From the NCBI GenBank assembly GCA_947259875.1, contig CAMYNX010000028.1, positions 1 through 34,040 of the forward strand: 34,040 bases of DNA, read 5' to 3'. Made by a program: the position numbers and the translations under genes. Of the stretch, positions 8,356 through 16,278 are shown in pieces. The notes under the pieces are model-generated. The model saw only the letters and a program-made list of their open reading frames with translations. It did not search any database and had not been told where the DNA came from. The stretch's first letter is position 1, and each line of letters opens with the position of its first letter. This stretch comes from an uncultured Gammaproteobacteria bacterium. Lineage in GTDB: Bacteria > Pseudomonadota > Gammaproteobacteria > Arenicellales > JAANXG01.

Positions 8356-9233
8356 CGTGTCTGCACCTTGCCTGACTTATATCGCTTGTACTCTTGCCAC
8401 AGCTTTTCACGAAGTTCCGGGTCGGTCTCGTTTTCCGCCGCTTCGCGTAGTTGGCGGGCGACCACGTCGTCATCGCCGGCATCGGGTACATCGTCCCGGA
8501 CAACCGCGCCACTTCGTTTGGCATCTTTCTTCGCACCAGCTTGGTCAACCTTTGCCGTTTGACCCGTTTCAGGCACGGCCCCGGTGGTCGTCCGGCCGGA
8601 CGATTTGTCAGCCTTGGTCTTGGCACCGCTGTCTGTCGCGGTAGTTGTCTCGTCTCCCGGTTTTTCACTACGCGCCGATTGGCCGTCTCCCGCGTTCGCA
8701 CTACCCGACTGTTCCCCGGTTCCCGAGCCAGAACCGGTTCCGGCGTCGGGCGACCCGCTTTGCGTGCGCGCCAGTTGCTCCATCTCGCGCAGCAACATCT
8801 CGTCGAACTCTGAAAGCGACGAACCCAGTCGCCGTTCCAGTGCTGCCATATTTTCACCCTCGGTCTGTTCGTTGGGGAAAGACAGCGGCAATTCTTCCGT
8901 AATCACGCCGCGTTCACAGTTGGGTTCGGGGGAACTGTCGCCGGCGTTTGCCTTGAGTTGGGATACCGTTTGGCAATTCACTCTGACCACGCGGTCCAGG
9001 CGGGTCAGGAAAGTGCGGTAGTCATCCAATTCAGCCGGTGTTAATGTGCCCTTTTGCCGCAGCCTCTGGTATTCCGCCGTCGCACGCGCTTCGGCGGCAA
9101 GCGCCGCGTTCAGTGCCTGCCGCGCTGCCGACAAATCCGTGGACGTATCCTCCGCAGACGCCATGGCCGTGCCCCACCCGAAGAAGGGCAACAAAATCAC
9201 ACATAGCGTGGCTCGGTAAGATTTCTTGACCAT
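8352..9233 (-). CDS. Secreted coiled-coil protein with a low-complexity linker
   Basis: Start MVKKSYRATLCVILLPFFGWGTAMASA (ATG at 9233) gives a signal peptide; Gly/Ser/Thr-rich middle; C-term 'VARQLREAAENETDPELREKLWQEYKRYK'. Confidence 0.7.
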   Translation of the reverse strand: MVKKSYRATLCVILLPFFGWGTAMASAEDTSTDLSAARQALNAALAAEARATAEYQRLRQKGTLTPAELDDYRTFLTRLDRVVRVNCQTVSQLKANAGDSSPEPNCERGVITEELPLSFPNEQTEGENMAALERRLGSSLSEFDEMLLREMEQLARTQSGSPDAGTGSGSGTGEQSGSANAGDGQSARSEKPGDETTTATDSGAKTKADKSSGRTTTGAVPETGQTAKVDQAGAKKDAKRSGAVVRDDVPDAGDDDVVARQLREAAENETDPELREKLWQEYKRYKSGKVQTR

Positions 9234-9543
9234 GCCCTTATTCGAGAACTCTCTCGATTGGAAGTTCAGCTTGCCGCATAGCAAATTCGGGGCCCTTTTC
9301 AAACAAGGGCGTTATCCTGATTAACGATGACCCAAGAATACCATCGGGCCCGACCGGAAAGCAGTGCGATGGGTCAAAGACTGTGAAAAACGTTGTCATC
9401 CACAGGCGCGGCACCGCCGCATATCGGCAGTAAATAATATATTTATTTCAAGTAGTTACGTATGGATCTGGCCCCTAATCACAGGCGGATCAGACCCCGA
9501 ACCAAGTTTGCGGCCAGCATCCGACGTGTCCGCCTAATCAGTG

Positions 9544-9981
9544 TCAGTAGCCCGCCGGGTAGTCGCGCCCGAAACCCCAGCGCCAGTGAAATGGAACGAG
9601 GCGATGACCGCCGATCCGTGTACCCAGATACATCAAGGTGCCCATCCACGCCGAAGAACGATTCGACACGCACGTCCGCAGCAACTTATCGGCATCCCTG
9701 CGTTGCTGAGCGCTACCGCCGCACCAATAGGGAATGTCGTGCGTCACGCAACACGCCACCCAACGCCCATTCGGCCACAGCGTGCAACCGTCGGTGACAA
9801 AGGGCTTGGCCGGAAGTCCGATGGTTACGCTTTGCTGGCAAATCTGCTCCGCGTTGCGCTCCAGTTGCGCCGCGCTTCGTGCATCGCTGCGGTAGGGTTC
9901 AACCGTGTGACGCGTGGGCGTGCAGCCGCTGAACACCATCACCAACACCAACAACGTTAACCCCGCATACCTTAGTTTCAC
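9544..9981 (-). CDS. Lipoprotein with PLA2-like CCxxHD motif
   Basis: ORF 145 aa; lipobox 'LVMVFSGCTP'; 'DGCTLWPNGRWVACCVTHDIPYWCGGSAQQRRDADKLLRTCV'. Confidence 0.75.
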   Translation of the reverse strand: MKLRYAGLTLLVLVMVFSGCTPTRHTVEPYRSDARSAAQLERNAEQICQQSVTIGLPAKPFVTDGCTLWPNGRWVACCVTHDIPYWCGGSAQQRRDADKLLRTCVSNRSSAWMGTLMYLGTRIGGHRLVPFHWRWGFGRDYPAGY

Positions 9982-10017
9982 AAACTTTCAACTTTACTCA
10001 GATAAATCGAGATAACC

Positions 10018-10272
10018 GTCATGGCTGTCCCAATCACGATGACGTTTCGTGTTGTGGGCCCTTCGGCTCCGCTCAGGGCAGGCCTTTTTTAATTGTCATC
10101 CCGACAAGCGCAGCGCGGCTTGTCCTGCGCGCAGTTCCCCTGCTGTGCGGGGACAAGCACAGGAAAGGATCTCACCCTGTCAATATTACCACCACCATCC
10201 AACACGGTGAGATTCCTCGTTGCACTCGGAATGACATGTTAATGTTCGACACGACCAACAACAGGTCGGATT
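10018..10272 (+). repeat. Dispersed intergenic repeat R2, left copy
   Basis: Aligns with the reverse complement of 11821-12026, e.g. 'CACCACCATCCAAYACGGTGAGATTCCTCGTTGCACTCGGAATGACATGTTAATG'. The left copy has about 50 bp of extra hairpin-forming sequence. Confidence 0.85.
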
Positions 10273-10970
10273 CCTCGCGGCGCGAGGAACGCTAGTGAAC
10301 TGTTCCCGTCCCATGTTAGCGGAACAGCAAACGGCAGGCGTCGGATTTTGAAAAGTGTTTCCTCCGGCATCCCCAATAACATCGGCGTGGCGATGAATCC
10401 CGGCGCAATGGTCACCACACGGATTCCTTTTCCGGATAGATCGCGCGCCGCCTGGATGGTCAACGCCACCAACCCCCCTTTGGAAGCGGTGTACGCAGCC
10501 TGCCCCACCTGTCCCTCAAACGCGGCGACCGACGCAGTGTTGACAATTACGCCGCGTTCCCCAACGTCATCGAGCGGTTCCTCCGCATACAGGTCCGCTG
10601 CGACGAGGCGCAGCACATTGAACGAACCGATCAGGTTCACGTCGATGACTTTTTTGAAATCCTCCAATGGCATCGGCCCGTCGCGGCCCACGATGCGCTT
10701 TGCCGGCGCAATTCCTGCACAGTTGACCAGTACCCGGGCCGCGCCATGGGCGTTTCTCGCTGCAGCGACTGCGGCCTGTGCACTCTCGCTGCTGGAGACA
10801 TCGCATTCCACCGCCAGCCCACCAATTTCTTTTGCCACCTCGTCCAATGCTTCCTTGTTGACGTCCAAGATAGTGACCTTCGCGCCGGCCACGGCCAGGG
10901 CGTGGGCGGTCTCCGCCCCCATCCCAGATGCGCCGCCGGTGACTATCGCCGCGTGTCCCGATACGTTCAT
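10239..10970 (-). CDS. Short-chain dehydrogenase, 3-hydroxyacyl-CoA dehydrogenase type-2-like; C-terminus altered and runs into repeat R2
   Basis: ORF 243 aa; TGGASGMG, NCAG, YTASKGG, 'APGFIATPMLLGMPEE'; the expected 'RLGxPEEYAxLxxHIxxNxxLNGExIRLDGAxRM' tail is absent. Confidence 0.75.
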   Translation of the reverse strand: MNVSGHAAIVTGGASGMGAETAHALAVAGAKVTILDVNKEALDEVAKEIGGLAVECDVSSSESAQAAVAAARNAHGAARVLVNCAGIAPAKRIVGRDGPMPLEDFKKVIDVNLIGSFNVLRLVAADLYAEEPLDDVGERGVIVNTASVAAFEGQVGQAAYTASKGGLVALTIQAARDLSGKGIRVVTIAPGFIATPMLLGMPEETLFKIRRLPFAVPLTWDGNSSLAFLAPRGIRPVVGRVEH

Positions 10971-10989
10971 CGTTATGTTCTCCTAATTA

Positions 10990-11004
10990 ACCAACCTGGT
11001 TAGT
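10990..11004. promoter_or_regulatory. Candidate TetR-type palindromic operator upstream of the SDR
   Basis: ACCAACC-T-GGTTAGT, arms 6/7 complementary, 20 bp upstream of the SDR start codon. Confidence 0.35.
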
Positions 11005-11056
11005 GATCGTTATTTGTCTGTTAGCGCTCACTGCGCGTTATTATCGCGGAACAAAA

Positions 11057-11202
11057 CCCCGTGCGTAAGCACGGGGATGGACGCGATGCCCGCACGGTAT
11101 CGTGCGGGCCACGGGCGAGGCCGGGTGCGGCTTTGCCGACAACCGGCCGAGTCCAGTGTATCCCGGCGTAGCCGGGATGATTCCCCGGGCATAAGCGCGG
11201 GG
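11057..11202. repeat. Cluster of five consecutive GC-rich hairpins
   Basis: CCCCGTGC-GTAA-GCACGGGG (11057-11076); GCCCGCACG-GTAT-CGTGCGGGC (11088-11109); GGCCGG...CCGGCC (11119-11148); ATCCCGGC-GTA-GCCGGGAT (11160-11178); CCCCGGGC-ATAA-GCGCGGGG (11183-11202). Confidence 0.75.
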
Positions 11203-11251
11203 AGATTCAATAACTCGTCGGGTGTTGCTCGTGCCTAATCACCCGAGCTTG

Positions 11252-11601
11252 CTATGGGTTCGCATATAGAATCATCTGCGTACAGCGAAACAAAGCGATT
11301 GTTTTATCGGTTTTTTCGTGTCTCACCACCGCGTCCCACACCTGAAATTGGCCTTGAGCTCGATCGTCGTGAAGCTATGTGCCCCCTCCGGCAGGCTGGC
11401 CAATGCGCCAAAACCACAACACGTGTCGGCCAACGCTATCACGCTCGCTGCGTGTAGGAAATTGTTGGGCGCAAGATGGGTTGTTTGTACGTCGATGTGC
11501 GCCTGGGCATGAGCCGGTTCGACTTGATCGAATTCAAGCCCCATGAGCTCTACCAGCGTCCCTCTGGCTCGCTCGGTGATATCTTCGAGGCTGTTTATCA
11601 A
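11252..11601 (-). pseudogene. PaaI-family hotdog thioesterase with internal frameshifting deletion
   Basis: TTG start at 11601 preceded by AAGGAG: LINSLEDITERARGTLVELMGLEFDQ...SFTTIELKANF, frame break at about 11340, then in another frame QVWDAVVRHEKTDKTIALFRCTQMILYANP* (stop 11252-11254). Confidence 0.8.
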
Positions 11602-11716
11602 CGCATTCTCCTTGTGGGTCGTAGCGCAGTAACTGAAAGTAATGTATTCGGCCCGGTGTGGGCGTCTCGCGCACGATATAATAAATCCGCCAACAACAAA
11701 AACAATCGAGGCGCCG

Positions 11717-11800
11717 GTGGAACGCGAGGCCATGGAATATGACGTTGTGATCGTGGGCGCCGGTCCCGCCGGGCTCTCCACCGCTATCCGTACAAAGCAG
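11717..11800 (+). pseudogene. 5' remnant of electron-transfer flavoprotein-ubiquinone oxidoreductase
   Basis: GTG start: VEREAMEYDVVIVGAGPAGLSTAIRTKQL matches the start of ETF-QO, then runs into repeat R2. Confidence 0.75.
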
Positions 11801-11820
11801 CTCACCCTCCGTGAGATGGG

Positions 11821-12026
11821 GAATCCGAACTGTTGTTGGTCGTGCCGAGCATTAACATGTCATTCCGAGTGCAACGAGGAATCTCACCGTATTGGATGGT
11901 GGTGGTAATGTTGACAGGGTGAGGTCCCTTCCTGCGCTGGTCGGGATGACAACTAAAAAAGCCTGCCCTGAGCGGAGTCGAAGGGTCAACCGCACGAAAT
12001 GTCATCCTGAAGGGGACAGCAATGAC
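11821..12026 (-). repeat. Dispersed intergenic repeat R2, right copy (inverted)
   Basis: Reverse complement matches 10018-10272; includes CCCTTCGACTCCGCTCAGGGCAGGC. Confidence 0.85.
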
Positions 12027-12086
12027 TTTCTTCCTTAAACTTTATACTCTCCACTTTGTTCCAACGACATCAAGACAGGGTACATT

Positions 12087-13379
12087 ATGGCTGGTCCGCG
12101 ATACCCCCGCTTCGACACCCTAACCCTCCACGCCGGGCAACGGCCTGATCCTACTACCGGTGCCCGCGCGGTGCCGATCTTTCAAACGACGTCTTATGTG
12201 TTCAAAGATACCGATCAGGCGGCAGCGATTTTCAACGGTGAGCGCCCGGGGCATGTCTATTCGCGCATCTCCAATCCGACCAACGCCGTGCTCGAAGAAC
12301 GCATCGCGGCTTTAGAAGGGGGGGTCGGCGCAATCGCCACCGCTAGCGGCCAAGCGGCGATGCATCTGGCGATCACCACACTAATGGGTGCCGGGTCACA
12401 CATCGTATCATCGCGGTCGTTGTACGGCGGCTCCCATAACCTGTTGTGCTACACCCTGCCCCGCTTCGGCATCGAAACCACCTTCGTCGATCCACGCGTG
12501 CCGGCGGCGTTTCGCGACGCACTGCGTCCCAACACCCGCTTGATCTTCGCAGAAACGCTGGGCAATCCGGGGCTGGATGTGTTGGACATTCCGGCCATCG
12601 CCGATATTGCCCATGACGCCGGCGTGCCGCTACTAATCGACTCGACATTCACCACCCCATACCTGTGCAAACCCTTCGAACACGGCGCCGATTTATTGTT
12701 TCATTCAGCGACAAAGTTCTTGGGCGGACACGGTGTCGCCATCGGCGGTTTGTTGGTCGACAGTGGCCACTTCGACTGGCTGGGGTCGGACAAGTTTCCG
12801 ACGCTCACCGAACCGTATGCAGGGTTTCACAACCTGGTGTTTGCGGAAGAGTTCGGGCCGGCTGCCTTCATCGCACGGGCGCGCAAAGAGGGCGTACGGG
12901 ATTTCGGCGCCTGCATGAGCCCGACCACGGCGTTTCACATCCTGCAAGGTATCGAAACCTTACCGTTGCGCATGCAGCGTCACATCGACAACACCCGTAA
13001 GCTGGTCGCCCATTTGCACACGCATCCGGCGGTGGACTCGGTGATCTATCCGGAGCTTGCCGGCCATCCCGATCACGAATTAACCAAGCGCTTGCTACCC
13101 AAAGGCGTAGGCGCGGTATTCAGCTTCATTATCAAAGGGGGTCGCGCCGCAGGACGCAAGTTCATCGAAGGCCTGCAGATATTTTCTCATCTCGCCAACG
13201 TCGGCGATGCGAAGTCATTGGTCATTCACCCGGCGAGCACCACCCATCACCGCATGGACGCAGACGCGCTCCGCGCCGCGGGTATCTCCGAAGGCATGGT
13301 ACGTTTATCGGTCGGGCTGGAAGACCCGGACGACTTGATGGAAGACCTCGATCGGGGCCTGCATGCGTCGCAAAAATAA
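12087..13379 (+). CDS. metY: O-acetylhomoserine aminocarboxypropyltransferase/sulfhydrylase (MetY-like)
   Basis: ORF 430 aa; Cys/Met-metabolism PLP enzyme signature, PLP lysine 'FHSATKFLGGHG', '[12 protein letters not shown]'. Confidence 0.9.
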   Translation: MAGPRYPRFDTLTLHAGQRPDPTTGARAVPIFQTTSYVFKDTDQAAAIFNGERPGHVYSRISNPTNAVLEERIAALEGGVGAIATASGQAAMHLAITTLMGAGSHIVSSRSLYGGSHNLLCYTLPRFGIETTFVDPRVPAAFRDALRPNTRLIFAETLGNPGLDVLDIPAIADIAHDAGVPLLIDSTFTTPYLCKPFEHGADLLFHSATKFLGGHGVAIGGLLVDSGHFDWLGSDKFPTLTEPYAGFHNLVFAEEFGPAAFIARARKEGVRDFGACMSPTTAFHILQGIETLPLRMQRHIDNTRKLVAHLHTHPAVDSVIYPELAGHPDHELTKRLLPKGVGAVFSFIIKGGRAAGRKFIEGLQIFSHLANVGDAKSLVIHPASTTHHRMDADALRAAGISEGMVRLSVGLEDPDDLMEDLDRGLHASQK

Positions 13380-13522
13380 GCCAACATGTGGTCGCGGTAT
13401 TCACGCCGGCGCTAAAGTTTCTTTGCGAGCTGGCCGCATAGAAATTGATCCGAATTTGCCCGTACCCGTTTCCAACATGCAGGACCAGCGCTTGATCGTC
13501 AGACACCGGGACACGGGTTTAG

Positions 13523-14326
13523 ATGAAACTTAAAGTTAACAACAAAACCGTTTACGTATATACCGGCACCAAAGATTTGATCCCCGAACAGGACACCATT
13601 GTGTTCGTTCATGGTGCCGGACTCGATCATACGGTGTGGCTGCTCCAAAGCCGGTATTTCGCCCATCACGGATGGAATGTCGTGGCGTTGGATCTGCCGG
13701 GACATGGCCACTCACACGGACCGGCGCTGTCCCCTATCGAAACCATGGCGGATTGGGTGGTGCAACTAATGGACGGATTGGGTATCGAACAGGCCGCTGT
13801 GGTCGGGCACAGCATGGGATCGTTGGTGGCCTTGGAAACCGGCGCGCGACACCCGCAACGGGTGAAGCGGCTCGCGCTGCTGGGCACGTCGATACCACTG
13901 GCAGTCAGCGAACCGCTACTGAACGCCGCCAGAAACAACGATCACGCTGCCTTCGACATGATTACACTGTGGGGCCACGGCCACGCAGCGCAATTGGGAG
14001 GTCATCCAGTGCCGGGGATGTGGATGATTGGCAACACCGTGCGACTCCTGGAGCACTCTCCGCCGGGGGTGTTGTACGCCGATCTAACTGCCTGCAACCA
14101 ATACCAAACGGGTCTCGTTAGCGCGCGACAACTACACTGCCCGGTGCTGCTGGTGTTGGCAAGCCAAGATCGCATGACGCCGATTGCCATTGCCGAGGAG
14201 CTGATTCACAGTATCGGCGATGTGCACACGGTGATTTTGGACGATTGCGGTCACATGATGCTTGCCGAGCAGCCCAATCAGGTGCTCGATGCACTCAAGA
14301 CCTTTCTGTTCGGAGGACAAAACTAA
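13523..14326 (+). CDS. Alpha/beta hydrolase
   Basis: ORF 267 aa; 'FVHGAGLDHTVW', nucleophile elbow 'VVGHSMGS', 'DDCGHMMLAEQP'. Confidence 0.9.
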   Translation: MKLKVNNKTVYVYTGTKDLIPEQDTIVFVHGAGLDHTVWLLQSRYFAHHGWNVVALDLPGHGHSHGPALSPIETMADWVVQLMDGLGIEQAAVVGHSMGSLVALETGARHPQRVKRLALLGTSIPLAVSEPLLNAARNNDHAAFDMITLWGHGHAAQLGGHPVPGMWMIGNTVRLLEHSPPGVLYADLTACNQYQTGLVSARQLHCPVLLVLASQDRMTPIAIAEELIHSIGDVHTVILDDCGHMMLAEQPNQVLDALKTFLFGGQN

Positions 14327-14370
14327 ATTCCGTCCTCGACCCACGAGACTCACAACCTGAATTCTGCTTA

Positions 14371-15282
14371 CTAAACCCCGCGTTCCCATGGAGGAACCGG
14401 CGTGAACTTCTCACTGAGAAAGTCCACGAACGCCCTCACCTTGGTAGACAAATGCCGGCGGTGGGGGTACACAACCAGCAACGAAGATTTTTCGTGCACG
14501 TAGTCGGTCAACAATGGCACCAGCTTACCGGTGGATAGATCGTGGCCAACCATAAATGTCGCCAGCCGCGCCACACCGATGCCCGCCAACACCGCCTCAT
14601 ACAACGCCATGGCACTGTTGGCCTCGAAGTTTCCGGCGACACGCATCACTTTGGTGCCGTTCGGGCCCTCGAACTCCCAGTCGTTAAAATGGACGAATGA
14701 TGAGTGGGTCAAGCAATTGTGATCGAGCAGATCCTCCGGCGTTTGGGGTATACCGTATCGATCGAGATAAGCAGGCGTCGCGCACACTAGGCGGCGATTG
14801 GTGAACAATTTTTTTGCCACCAGTGATTCGTCATCAATCATCTCGCTGAGCTGAAGCGCGACGTCGGCTCCGACATCGATCAAATCCACGGATCGTTCGC
14901 TGAGCCGGAGTTCAACCTTGAGCTCGGGGAAACGTCCCATAAACTCAGGGAACAGAGGCAACAGATGGGCACGCGCGAATGCCGCAACCGCCACTACCCG
15001 CAGCACGCCGCGCACCTGTCCACGTAGTTCAGATACCGCTTGCTCCGCTTGTTGTATCTCGTCCAATACCGCCACGCAGCGCTCGTAGAACGCGCGGCCT
15101 TCCTGGGTGAGATTCAATCGACGGGTGGTGCGGTGAAACAGGCGTGCTCCGAGCCGGTCCTCCAGACGGCTGATCTGTTTGCTGACCGCCGAGGGGGTAA
15201 GTTGCAATTCGCGCGCAGCTGCCGAGAACCCGCGATGCTCCACCGCATGCACAAAGGCGGTCATTTCCTCGAGTTTATTCAT
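14371..15282 (-). CDS. LysR family transcriptional regulator
   Basis: ORF 303 aa; 'MTAFVHAVEHRGFSAAARELQLTPSAVSKQISRLEDRLGARLFHRTTRRLNLTQEG'. Confidence 0.93.
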   Translation of the reverse strand: MNKLEEMTAFVHAVEHRGFSAAARELQLTPSAVSKQISRLEDRLGARLFHRTTRRLNLTQEGRAFYERCVAVLDEIQQAEQAVSELRGQVRGVLRVVAVAAFARAHLLPLFPEFMGRFPELKVELRLSERSVDLIDVGADVALQLSEMIDDESLVAKKLFTNRRLVCATPAYLDRYGIPQTPEDLLDHNCLTHSSFVHFNDWEFEGPNGTKVMRVAGNFEANSAMALYEAVLAGIGVARLATFMVGHDLSTGKLVPLLTDYVHEKSSLLVVYPHRRHLSTKVRAFVDFLSEKFTPVPPWERGV

Positions 15283-15294
15283 TACGGCTATTTA

Positions 15295-15307
15295 TGAATA
15301 TATTTCA
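15295..15307. promoter_or_regulatory. Candidate LysR box in a divergent intergenic region
   Basis: TGAATATATTTCA, near-palindromic T-N11-A, between the LysR gene and the small ORF at 15434. Confidence 0.35.
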
Positions 15308-15433
15308 AAAGTCTTGTTACATTAGCGAGGATTATAATTCAGGCGGCAACAAACTACACTTTGATTCAGTCGATGCCACCTAAGCTCACACCGGTGGCCT
15401 TACAGGAAGAACCCTGATTAAAGGAGAACTTAT

Positions 15434-15637
15434 ATGAACACGATGCAAAACATGACACCCGACAAGCCGACCTTCGAAGACGTCGAGCGGATCATACAGC
15501 GCGCACGCAGGATGCGCAGCCAAGCGCTGGCCGATATGGGGATCGCGCTGCGGTCTTTCTTGAGGCGCTGGACAAAGTGCGCGCTGCTGCACATTGGCGC
15601 CGCGCTCAGGGGCAAAACCGCAGAACAATGCGCCTGA
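15434..15637 (+). CDS. Small basic protein of unknown function
   Basis: 67 aa; AAGGAG RBS just upstream (15420-15426); divergent from LysR. Confidence 0.6.
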   Translation: MNTMQNMTPDKPTFEDVERIIQRARRMRSQALADMGIALRSFLRRWTKCALLHIGAALRGKTAEQCA

Positions 15638-15693
15638 TTACCAGGGCTGCAACCGGTGGTGGGCACGGCCACCCACATCAACAGATGGGATAG

Positions 15694-16182
15694 TCAGGAC
15701 TCGAGCGGCACCAGTAACACCGGCAGCCGACTCCGGTGGACGACCTGGTGGGCGACCGATCCCAGGAACATCTCGCTCACCCCGGTGCGGCCGTGGGTGC
15801 CCATGACGATCACGTCGGCGTTTACGTCGGCGGCCTGACTGAGAATGGTGGCCGCGATACGCCCCTCGATGACACGGGCATCTGCGATAACCCGGCAATC
15901 GTCGGGCTCCATGCCCAATTCGTCTTTGCAGAACATTTTGAGCCGATCCTCGATCTTTTCACGCACTCGCTGCATCCCCTCCTTGCGCAAGGATTCCGGC
16001 ATCCCGTCGGGAAGGACGCTGGCAACCAGTGACTGAGCCGACGGGCTGAGCGGCTCGATGACGTTAAGCAACACGATCTTCGCGGTGTATCGTTCGGCAA
16101 GACTGACCGCATAACGAAACACCGGCCGGGCATGCTTTTCCAAGTCGGTGGCATAGAGAATTGTTTGTATTTTAGGAAGCAT
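15694..16182 (-). CDS. Universal stress protein (UspA family)
   Basis: ORF 162 aa; 'ILYATDLEKHARPVFRYAVSLAERY', 'VIVMGTHGRTGVSEMFLGSVAHQVVHRSRLPVLLVP'. Confidence 0.92.
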   Translation of the reverse strand: MLPKIQTILYATDLEKHARPVFRYAVSLAERYTAKIVLLNVIEPLSPSAQSLVASVLPDGMPESLRKEGMQRVREKIEDRLKMFCKDELGMEPDDCRVIADARVIEGRIAATILSQAADVNADVIVMGTHGRTGVSEMFLGSVAHQVVHRSRLPVLLVPLES

Positions 16183-16278
16183 CGTTTAATGTCTGTCCAT
16201 CTATTAAATGAGAATCGAATCCTTCCTTAAGGGAGGACCACTTCAGCGAACATGCTAGATTCACGCATAGCGCTATAT

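Noticed and set aside
11057-11202. CRISPR array (CCCCG...CGGGGAT palindromes resemble type I-E repeat stems)
   Set aside because: Stems differ in sequence, spacing is irregular, no constant repeat/spacer units and no cas genes.
15434-15637. DUF1127-type small protein
   Set aside because: Basic and Arg-rich but the typical RLLxDIGL motif is missing, so left as unknown.
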